DNA of 64,000 nt from an uncultured Ruminococcus sp. GTDB lineage: Bacteria > Bacillota > Clostridia > Oscillospirales > Ruminococcaceae. The DNA is taken from contig CAJTOG010000001.1 of the NCBI GenBank assembly GCA_910577575.1, positions 62,001 through 126,000 on the forward strand, in the 5' to 3' direction. The notes beneath the pieces were generated by a model. That model searched no databases, was not told where the DNA came from, and saw only the letters and a program-made list of their open reading frames with translations. Positions within the stretch are counted from its first letter, which is position 1; each line of letters opens with the position of its first letter. Position numbers and translations under genes: made by a program. Shown here piece after piece: positions 1 through 6,589 of this stretch.

Positions 1-110
1 TCGGCTATACAGTCGATACAAGCAAGGGCAAGCCGACAAATTCGGAGTTTATTGCTCTGATTACTGATAAACTCCGACTTCGTTATAAATCGGCATTAAG
101 ATTAAAATAA
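1..110 (+). CDS. 3' end of an unidentified gene (partial)
   Basis: An open frame enters from the left edge (first full codon at base 3) and stops with TAA at 108-110, giving about 35 C-terminal residues that begin GYTVDTSKGKPTNSEFIALI and end in a basic tail (RYKSALRLK). The two other plus frames close by base 70. I do not recognise the family. It lies 32 bases before the flavin reductase gene on the same strand and its stop codon overlaps a perfect inverted repeat, so it may be the regulator or partner of that gene; this is only inference. Confidence 0.5.
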   Translation, partial: GYTVDTSKGKPTNSEFIALITDKLRLRYKSALRLK

Positions 111-127
111 CTGACATCAGTCAGTTA
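108..127. promoter_or_regulatory. 20-bp perfect inverted repeat, candidate operator
   Basis: TAACTGAC-ATCA-GTCAGTTA is an 8-4-8 perfect inverted repeat that begins in the stop codon of the upstream partial gene and ends 15 bases before the flavin reductase start. Its size and symmetry fit a dimeric regulator of the TetR or MarR type. It has no T tract, so it is not a terminator. Confidence 0.5.
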
Positions 128-142
128 AAAGGAGAAATTATT

Positions 143-649
143 ATGTTCAAAAAAATTGATATTTCAGAACTCAGATTCAATCCATTTACTAAAATAGGCA
201 AAGAGTGGATGCTTCTTACCGGCGGAAACATGGAGAGTTTCAATACCATGACAGCTTCATGGGGACAGCTTGGAGTACTCTGGAATAAAAATGTGCTTAC
301 CTGCTATATCCGTCCCAATCGATATACATATGAATTTGTAGAAAACGGCGAATTTTTTACAGTTTCCTTTTTAGGTGAAGAATACAGAAAAGCACTTGCT
401 TTCTGCGGTTCACATTCAGGAAGAGACTGTAACAAAATAACCGAAACAGGTTTGACTCCTGTTGAACTTGATAGCTGTGTAGGCTTTGAACAGGCTGATA
501 TGATACTTGTATGCCGTAAGCTTTACAGCTATGATATGCAGGAAAACAACTTCCTTACTGATGACGGCATACCCGCTCAGTTTTTCGGAAATGACCCTTA
601 CCACAGAGCATATATTGCTGAAATTACTGCTGTATATGTAAAAGAATAA
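143..649 (+). CDS. Flavin reductase family protein (FMN-binding split barrel)
   Basis: This 168-residue protein fits the flavin_reductase-like family: soluble enzymes that bind FMN in a split beta-barrel and reduce flavin with NAD(P)H. The early segment NTMTASWGQLGVLW is the typical N-T-M-T-x-S-W-G flavin-binding strand, and the region around SFLGEEYRKAL followed by CGSHSGRD matches the family. The length is normal for the single-domain form. The start has a clear AAAGGAG site 8 bases upstream. An inverted repeat just upstream suggests regulation, and a strong hairpin follows the stop. The physiological substrate cannot be read from the sequence. Confidence 0.85.
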   Translation: MFKKIDISELRFNPFTKIGKEWMLLTGGNMESFNTMTASWGQLGVLWNKNVLTCYIRPNRYTYEFVENGEFFTVSFLGEEYRKALAFCGSHSGRDCNKITETGLTPVELDSCVGFEQADMILVCRKLYSYDMQENNFLTDDGIPAQFFGNDPYHRAYIAEITAVYVKE

Positions 650-660
650 AAAATAAAGCA

Positions 661-706
661 AGACTGCCGTATTGTTTTAATATAATACAGCAGTCTTATT
701 TTTTAT
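661..706. terminator. Bidirectional terminator between flavin reductase and pssA
   Basis: AGACTGC and GCAGTCT form a 7-bp stem, extended by GTATT/AATAC with one unpaired base on each side, and are followed by TTATTTTTTATT on the plus strand. The two flanking genes converge here; the minus-strand T tract is weaker. Confidence 0.8.
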
Positions 707-1344
707 TGATTTTTTGTTTTATAAATAAGCCACAGAAACTCAATGAATCCGATACCAATAAAAATAAACATAGTTTTCATATTCGGCTTTTTCACTTTAA
801 ATCTTGTTATGAATGCAATGGCTATAACAATCATTGTCAAACCGTATACCTGCGGAAAATAACCGCCTATATCCTTATGGAAACTGTAAAGAAGCGGAAA
901 TATAAGTGCAACACTTGTTACAGGAAGTCCTTCATATACTTTTCGTACATCATCAGTCTTTTTCTGTCTTGATTCCTCTGCGACATTGAAATATGCAAGC
1001 CTGATTACCGCACAAAGCGGAAATAATATAAGTACCGGCAAATCTATGAAACTGTCAAGTCCCACGGAATAGCCTATAACAGAAGGAAGCACACCAAAAC
1101 ATATGGCATCACAAAGAGAATCAATCTGTATTCCGAATTTTTTCTCATCATCAGTACGGTTCTTTTTTGTTCTTGCAACTTTGCCGTCAAACATATCACA
1201 GAGCCCCGAAACCATAAGACATACAACAGCATATGTTGGATTTGCTTTTCCACCGCACATACCACAGGCAAAAAAGATTCCGGCAACTGATGAAACAAGA
1301 CTCATATATGTAAGAACAACAGTATAATTATAGAAACCAATCAT
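703..1344 (-). CDS. pssA: CDP-diacylglycerol--serine O-phosphatidyltransferase
   Basis: A 213-residue integral membrane enzyme that makes phosphatidylserine from CDP-diacylglycerol and serine, the first step to phosphatidylethanolamine. The CDP-alcohol phosphotransferase signature is visible as DMFDGKVAR, then G and two aspartates in FGIQIDSLCD; the distance between AR and G is about four residues longer than the classic motif, as I recall for clostridial PssA. Hydrophobic segments surround it. It lies 19 bases downstream of ppk1 on the same strand, so the two are probably cotranscribed. AGGGGATT serves as ribosome binding site. The partner decarboxylase gene psd is at 10.8 kb. Confidence 0.9.
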   Translation of the reverse strand: MIGFYNYTVVLTYMSLVSSVAGIFFACGMCGGKANPTYAVVCLMVSGLCDMFDGKVARTKKNRTDDEKKFGIQIDSLCDAICFGVLPSVIGYSVGLDSFIDLPVLILFPLCAVIRLAYFNVAEESRQKKTDDVRKVYEGLPVTSVALIFPLLYSFHKDIGGYFPQVYGLTMIVIAIAFITRFKVKKPNMKTMFIFIGIGFIEFLWLIYKTKNQ

Positions 1345-1363
1345 TATAATCCCCTATATAATA

Positions 1364-3496
1364 TCAAGTATTTTTTCTGCTTCTTTTATTTGAAGATTTC
1401 CTTTTAGTTCCCTTTATGGCACGGACTTCCTTCATTCTTTCCTGTCTTACAGCTTTTTCCTCAATAAGACGATAAGCTTCCTGATAGAAATATTCCTGAG
1501 AATTGATTTCCATTTCTCCGTCTTTTGGTTCAGCATGAGCATATGTACCGTCATTCATCATAATTCTTGCTTTTGTATTATCACTCATAAGAACATTAAA
1601 CATATCACGTATACGTTTTTTAAGACGTTCATCTTCAACAGGTGTGGCAACTTCAACACGGCGAATTGTATTTCTGCTCATATAATCAGCAGAACCGATA
1701 TATATCTTCTGATTTTTATTTTCAGAACCGAATATAAAAATACGGCTGTGTTCCAGAAATCTTCCTACAATGCTGCGGACTACAATATTTTCCGTATAAC
1801 CAGCAACACCGGCAACAATACAGCATATTCCCCTTACTACAAGCTCAATTTTTACTCCTGCCTGTGAAGCCTCAACAAGTTTGCTGATAATTGCATTGTC
1901 ATTCAGGGAGTTAATCTTTGCGGCAATATAACCCGTTCCGCCGCTTCTGGATATTCCAATCTGTTCATCCATCATAGCAAGAATCTGTGGTCTGAGAGCA
2001 TGAGGAGATACAAGAAGCTTATTTGTTTTCTCAACAAATGTACCGTTTCTGAGTGCGGTAAATACTGCTTCTGCATCGGAAGCAATTTCTTTGTCAGCAG
2101 TAAGAAGCATCAAATCCGTATACAGTGCAGAAGTTTTTTCATTGTAATTTCCTGTACCAATTTGGGTTAAATAATCAAAATTATTGCCTGTACCCTTTCT
2201 GGTGATGAGAAGAAGTTTTGAATGTGCCTTAAATTCCTTAGGACCATAAATTACAGTTACTCCTGATTTTTGTAAAATCTTTGACCATTCTATATTATTT
2301 GCTTCATCAAATCTTGCACGTAGTTCAATCATAACAAGAACGTCTTTTCCATTTTCAGCAGCAGTACATAATGCACTTATAACCTTGCTGTTCCTTGCAA
2401 GACGGTAAAGGGTTATTTTAATTGATGTAACTTTCGGGTCAGCAGCCGATTCCTCAAGAAGTCTTATAAATGAAGATGTCATGGATTCAAACGGATAACT
2501 TAAAAGAATATCCTTTGCCCTGACCTGTGAAAAAACTGAACGTTTATCAGAAAGTGAAACAGACTTGCGTGGAGTAAGTGCTATATAATGCAGTTCCGGT
2601 GATTCATCAAGTTCCTGCAAATGAAAGAGATAGGACAAATCAAGAGGAATATGTGAATTGAATACACGTACATTTTTTATTTTAAGCTTCTTGCATATAT
2701 AGTCAAGTGCCTCACGACTGAATTCGTTCGTTATTTCAAGTCTAACAGCCGCAAGCTTATTACGCTTAACAACAAGTTCCTCCATACGCTCACGAAAATC
2801 TGCACCTTTATTGTTCACCATAATATCAGCATTTCTTGTAACACGCATAACAGCTCTGTCAAGGATTTTACAGCCCTTGAACATAAGATGAACAAAATTC
2901 AGAACAACTTCTTCTTCAAGTATAAAACGTTTGCCGTCACTGCTTAAAGGAATTACACGCTCACTGTGTTCATGGCCAATCGGAACAATTCCTACTGTTA
3001 TACCTTTTTTGGTGCTTATATTGACAGCTGCATAAAGTTCTTTGTTTTTGAGAAAAGGAAACGGTAGATTATCATTTACAATCAAGCCGGAAATAAAAGG
3101 TTTAATCTCACGCTTGAAATAAAGTTCAAGAAATTTCTGTTCCTCAGGAGAAGCATCATCAAAGGTCACATGATGAAAACCGTAAGAAGACAATTCTTCC
3201 ATGTTTCTTCTGTAAGCTTCTTCAGCAACGGGCTGAAGTCTGCGGACCTCCGTAAAAACAGCGTCAAGCTGTCTTGAAGGAGTCATTCCTGTCTTGCTGT
3301 CTTTCTTCTTATTGTTTTCTTTTTCGCCATCGGTAAGAGAACCGACACGAACCATAAAAAACTCATCAAGATTACTTTGATATATAGCTGAAAAAGAAAG
3401 TCTTTCAAGAAGAGGCGTATTATTATCAAAAGCTTCTTCAATAACACGTTTATTGAATTTAAGCCATGAAAGCTCTCTATTTTCAAGATATTCCAT
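1364..3496 (-). CDS. ppk1: Polyphosphate kinase 1
   Basis: PPK1 reversibly polymerises the terminal phosphate of ATP into inorganic polyphosphate. The protein is about 710 residues, normal for the family, opening with YLENRELSWLKFNKRVIEEA. The two phospholipase-D-like domains carry the expected histidines: FKAHSKLLLI (autophosphorylated His) and LEHSRIFIFGS. The chain ends in a basic K/R-rich tail. The frame extends upstream to a TTG at 3541, but the ATG at 3496 has a GGAG site 9 bases upstream and matches the family N-terminus, so I chose it. A consensus promoter lies just upstream, and pssA follows. Confidence 0.93.
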   Translation of the reverse strand: MEYLENRELSWLKFNKRVIEEAFDNNTPLLERLSFSAIYQSNLDEFFMVRVGSLTDGEKENNKKKDSKTGMTPSRQLDAVFTEVRRLQPVAEEAYRRNMEELSSYGFHHVTFDDASPEEQKFLELYFKREIKPFISGLIVNDNLPFPFLKNKELYAAVNISTKKGITVGIVPIGHEHSERVIPLSSDGKRFILEEEVVLNFVHLMFKGCKILDRAVMRVTRNADIMVNNKGADFRERMEELVVKRNKLAAVRLEITNEFSREALDYICKKLKIKNVRVFNSHIPLDLSYLFHLQELDESPELHYIALTPRKSVSLSDKRSVFSQVRAKDILLSYPFESMTSSFIRLLEESAADPKVTSIKITLYRLARNSKVISALCTAAENGKDVLVMIELRARFDEANNIEWSKILQKSGVTVIYGPKEFKAHSKLLLITRKGTGNNFDYLTQIGTGNYNEKTSALYTDLMLLTADKEIASDAEAVFTALRNGTFVEKTNKLLVSPHALRPQILAMMDEQIGISRSGGTGYIAAKINSLNDNAIISKLVEASQAGVKIELVVRGICCIVAGVAGYTENIVVRSIVGRFLEHSRIFIFGSENKNQKIYIGSADYMSRNTIRRVEVATPVEDERLKKRIRDMFNVLMSDNTKARIMMNDGTYAHAEPKDGEMEINSQEYFYQEAYRLIEEKAVRQERMKEVRAIKGTKRKSSNKRSRKNT

Positions 3497-3556
3497 AAAA
3501 ACATTCTCCAATCTGCACTGAGGCGATTTTTGTCGTGCCAATCAATTTATACATTT

Positions 3557-3585
3557 ATTATATAACTTTTTAACATGATTGTCAA
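3557..3585 (-). promoter_or_regulatory. Promoter of ppk1-pssA
   Basis: On the minus strand TTGACA (3585-3580) and TATAAT (3562-3557) are separated by exactly 17 bases, a perfect vegetative sigma factor promoter. Transcription would start about 50 bases before the ppk1 ATG. Confidence 0.85.
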
Positions 3586-3609
3586 GAAAAATAAAAAATT
3601 GATTTATGA

Positions 3610-3641
3610 TAAAAAAAGAATCTGAAAAGAATTCAGATTCA
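3610..3641 (-). terminator. Terminator after the AEC transporter gene
   Basis: On the minus strand GAATCTGAA and TTCAGATTC pair around a short loop and are followed by a run of seven T residues. It separates the 5.8-3.6 kb operon from the ppk1 promoter. Confidence 0.8.
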
Positions 3642-3648
3642 CATAAAA

Positions 3649-4599
3649 TCAGATATAGTTAAAAGTTCTGAGTATAAAAAGCCATGCTGTAAGGGTAAAT
3701 GCACTGCCCAAAGTAGTAAGCATAACAGCAAAGGCTGTAACAGTACCCTTATGACTGAAATTCTTGGCCATAACAAAACAGCTTCCCGTAGTTGCACTTC
3801 CGAGCATAATAAGTATAGCAATAAGTTTTTCTTCCTTGAACCCAAAATGAATTGCAAATGGCAAAAATACCGCACAGAAAAATATAAGTTTCATGAAAGT
3901 TATCCCCAAAGCAAGTGGAAGTTTTCCCTTTGCATCACTTGTTTTGAATGAAGCACCAAGTGCTATGAGAGAAAGAGGAGTAGCCATATTGGCAAGATAA
4001 CCAACTGATTTGGAAAGTATTACAGGCTGGGGAATTTTCAGAAACGACCATGCCATGCCTACTGCTATTCCTATTATAATTGGATTCGTGACAATACTTT
4101 TTAATGTATTAAGAAGTAATTTTTTCCCACTGCTTTTTTTCTCAGGTGAAGTAACCAACAAGGCAACCACGGCAATTATATTATAAATCGGAACAGTGCC
4201 GGCAATCATAAGAGCTGCCATAGACGTTTCACCGTAAATATTCTTGACAAACGCTATCCCCAAAACAGCCGCACTGCTTCTGTAACAGGCTTGAATAATC
4301 TCCCCACGCTCATGCCTGTCTTTGTGCAGAAACGAAAAAACAATTGCAATCCCAACGCTGAGAAAAGTAGCTGTAATGCAGAAAAATATAAATTTCCAAT
4401 CCCATACAGAACCAAAATCAGCATTTGACAAATCCATGAATAAAAGTGCAGGGAGAGTTGTTTTAAAAGTGAATTTATTTAATTTAGCTGTTGTGTGGTC
4501 ATCAAGCAGACCTGTTTTCTGACAGAACCACCCGAACATCATCATAAGGAATACAGGAACTGTAGCATTAAGGCTGAATTGCAGATTTTCTACAAACAT
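3649..4599 (-). CDS. AEC family (auxin efflux carrier-like) transporter
   Basis: A 316-residue membrane protein with about ten hydrophobic segments in two halves around a polar middle (SPEKKSSGKK). The N-terminal segment with MMMFGWFCQKTGLLDD and the half with NPIIIGIAVGM and TPLSLIALGASF are typical of the AEC family, which in bacteria exports or imports malate and other organic anions. The substrate here cannot be read. It is the last gene of an operon behind the YitT gene (26-base gap) and is followed by a strong terminator. Confidence 0.85.
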   Translation of the reverse strand: MFVENLQFSLNATVPVFLMMMFGWFCQKTGLLDDHTTAKLNKFTFKTTLPALLFMDLSNADFGSVWDWKFIFFCITATFLSVGIAIVFSFLHKDRHERGEIIQACYRSSAAVLGIAFVKNIYGETSMAALMIAGTVPIYNIIAVVALLVTSPEKKSSGKKLLLNTLKSIVTNPIIIGIAVGMAWSFLKIPQPVILSKSVGYLANMATPLSLIALGASFKTSDAKGKLPLALGITFMKLIFFCAVFLPFAIHFGFKEEKLIAILIMLGSATTGSCFVMAKNFSHKGTVTAFAVMLTTLGSAFTLTAWLFILRTFNYI

Positions 4600-4625
4600 T
4601 AAATCATATCCTTTGAAAACAAATA

Positions 4626-5528
4626 TTAATTCTTATTCTGGTTAACAGAAAAAATATCCGCAACTTCATTGAGAGTTATGTAAGCCAAAGGGTCAATTTT
4701 CTGTACAATATCTTTCATTTTCATAACCTGAAACCGGTTGACAACAAAATATACAACTTTTCTGTCAGCACCTGAATATCCGCCTTTTGCATCAATTACA
4801 GTCATACCACACCTGAATTCTTCCTGTAGAGCATGACATATCTTATCAGACTGAGCAGTAACAATAAAAGCAGCTTTTGAACGTTCAAGACCGTCAACAA
4901 TAAAATCCACTGTTTTAAGTGCGGCATAATATGTAACTATCGAATAAAGAGGCAGAATCCAGCTGTTTATGACAAATCCGCATACAATATAAAGAACTAT
5001 GTTATATATCATAACGAATGAGCCTACGGAAAGACCTAACTTCTTTGCAAAAATAACTGCCATAACTTCTATGCCGTCCATAGCACCGCCAAAACGTATT
5101 GCAAGACCGCTTCCGCTTCCCGATATAACTCCGCCGAAAAGTGCACACAAAAGCAAGTCCGTTCCAGCAAGAGGCGACGCTATACTGACATCAACAGGCA
5201 GAATATCAGTAATCAACCATGCAGTTACTGAATAAATTATAACAGTATAGATTGCACATACTGTAAATCCTCTGCCCTGCTTTTTAAGACCATAAAGAAA
5301 CATCGGTATATTAAGTACTATGAGAAATACTGATAATGAAAGCCAGTCGGGTGTAATCTGTGAAAGAAGCATAGCAGTACCCGATATTCCACTGTCGTAG
5401 AGCTTTACTGGAGAAAGAAAAATAGTTATTCCAAAAGCATTGATTATTCCGGCAACAGTAAGCATAAAAATATTTATAAGCGGTATGGATTTTATTGTCT
5501 GCCGGAGAGAATTGAAAAATTTAATCAT
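4626..5528 (-). CDS. YitT family membrane protein (DUF161/DUF2179)
   Basis: A 300-residue protein with about five or six transmembrane helices in the first 200 residues, containing GGVISGSGSGLAIRFGGAMD typical of the YitT family, and a soluble C-terminal DUF2179-like domain (about residues 215-295, with CGMTVIDAKGGYSGADRK). The function of the family is not established. The start codon overlaps the stop of the upstream 75-residue gene (ATGA), showing translational coupling. Confidence 0.87.
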   Translation of the reverse strand: MIKFFNSLRQTIKSIPLINIFMLTVAGIINAFGITIFLSPVKLYDSGISGTAMLLSQITPDWLSLSVFLIVLNIPMFLYGLKKQGRGFTVCAIYTVIIYSVTAWLITDILPVDVSIASPLAGTDLLLCALFGGVISGSGSGLAIRFGGAMDGIEVMAVIFAKKLGLSVGSFVMIYNIVLYIVCGFVINSWILPLYSIVTYYAALKTVDFIVDGLERSKAAFIVTAQSDKICHALQEEFRCGMTVIDAKGGYSGADRKVVYFVVNRFQVMKMKDIVQKIDPLAYITLNEVADIFSVNQNKN

Positions 5529-5752
5529 TTATTCTTGAATTTATCAAAAAGTCCGCCCAGTTTACCGCTTATATCATCAAGACTGACTTTTGCTTTAATA
5601 CCATCAACAATTTTATTAATCTGTTCATCAGGCAAATCCATACCAATTACTCCTTCGACAGCCTTTACAGGATTTTCTTTAAATTTCTTTCCGAAATCCT
5701 TATCATTCTTCACCTTTGAAACAAGTTCATCGATTTTCGATTTAATATCCAT
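5525..5752 (-). CDS. Small helical protein, unknown function
   Basis: A 75-residue, lysine-rich protein. Its centre, FKENPVKAVEGVIGMDLPDE, resembles the helical leader domains of the Nif11 or nitrile-hydratase-like family of peptide precursors, but the C-terminus (GGLFDKFKNK) has no Cys/Ser/Thr-rich core and no modification enzyme is encoded nearby, so it is more likely a small structural or regulatory protein. AAAGGAG precedes the start. Overlap with the YitT start by four bases indicates joint translation. Confidence 0.75.
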   Translation of the reverse strand: MDIKSKIDELVSKVKNDKDFGKKFKENPVKAVEGVIGMDLPDEQINKIVDGIKAKVSLDDISGKLGGLFDKFKNK

Positions 5753-5786
5753 AATAAAAACTCCTTTATAAAATATTACAGTTAAT

Positions 5787-5815
5787 ATTATAGCATATTA
5801 TGTAAATATAATCAA
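5787..5815 (-). promoter_or_regulatory. Promoter of the small protein-YitT-AEC operon
   Basis: On the minus strand TTGATT (5815-5810) and TATAAT (5792-5787) are 17 bases apart. It is back to back with the promoter of the acyltransferase gene. Confidence 0.65.
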
Positions 5816-5839
5816 TAGCATAAAAAAATTTTTCTGCTA

Positions 5840-5869
5840 TTGACATATTGATATACTCTGTGTTATAAT
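5840..5869 (+). promoter_or_regulatory. Promoter of the acyltransferase gene
   Basis: TTGACA at 5840-5845 and TATAAT at 5864-5869, spacer 18 bases, about 45 bases before the start codon. Confidence 0.75.
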
Positions 5870-5915
5870 TTATAATATAAATCATAATTTATTAAAATTT
5901 GGGGAGAAATCTGAA

Positions 5916-6470
5916 ATGTTCAAAAGGGTCTGGCATACGCTTATCATAAATCTAATACGCTCACCACGCAAAAGAGTAAACTGGCTGAAAAAACATAATG
6001 TTTTTAAATCAATCGGCAATGATGTTTCTTTGCAAATTAGAAAAATTCCCTTATATCCTGAATGTATTGCTTTTCATAATAACATTGTTGTTGCTTCAAA
6101 TGTTCTCTTTATAACTCATGATGCTATTCATAATGTAATGAACAGATATATCAAGGAAAAAAAGCTTAATGAAAATATCGGATATATAGAAATCATGGAC
6201 AACTGTTTTATCGGTGCTAATACCACAATAATGCCAAATGTGAGAATAGGTCCAAATGCGATTGTCGGAGCCGGAAGCGTTGTAAATAAAAACATACCTG
6301 AAGGTGAAATATGGGCAGGAGTTCCAGCAAGACGTATAGGAACCTTTGATGACTTACTGAAAAAACGTCTTGAAAATGCAGAAAAAAACTCACTTAAACA
6401 GCCTTCAAACCAATCAATAAGTACTGAAATGGTAGATGTAATCTGGCAAAAATTTATGGAAAGTCACTAA
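5916..6470 (+). CDS. Hexapeptide-repeat acyltransferase
   Basis: A 184-residue protein of the left-handed beta-helix (LbH) acyltransferase type, which transfers acetyl or other acyl groups from acyl-CoA to sugars or small molecules. Hexapeptide repeats run through about residues 88-125 (GYIEIMDNCFIGANTTIMPN, then VRIGPNAIVGAGSVV), followed by the family motif EIWAGVPARRIG. ITHDAIHN carries the usual catalytic-site histidine. The acceptor is unknown and no polysaccharide genes adjoin it. GGGGAG precedes the ATG; a promoter and terminator make it monocistronic. Confidence 0.8.
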   Translation: MFKRVWHTLIINLIRSPRKRVNWLKKHNVFKSIGNDVSLQIRKIPLYPECIAFHNNIVVASNVLFITHDAIHNVMNRYIKEKKLNENIGYIEIMDNCFIGANTTIMPNVRIGPNAIVGAGSVVNKNIPEGEIWAGVPARRIGTFDDLLKKRLENAEKNSLKQPSNQSISTEMVDVIWQKFMESH

Positions 6471-6480
6471 AAAAATAATT

Positions 6481-6516
6481 GTACCACATGATTTTTATTA
6501 TGCGGTACTTTTTTGT
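6481..6516 (+). terminator. Terminator after the acyltransferase gene
   Basis: GTACC-A-CAT pairs with ATG-C-GGTAC around an AT-rich loop and is followed by TTTTTTGT. Confidence 0.7.
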
Positions 6517-6589
6517 ACACATTTACCACTTTATTTTTTCATGAAAATATAGTATAATTATTATATATTTTTAAAAAAGAGGTTATATC

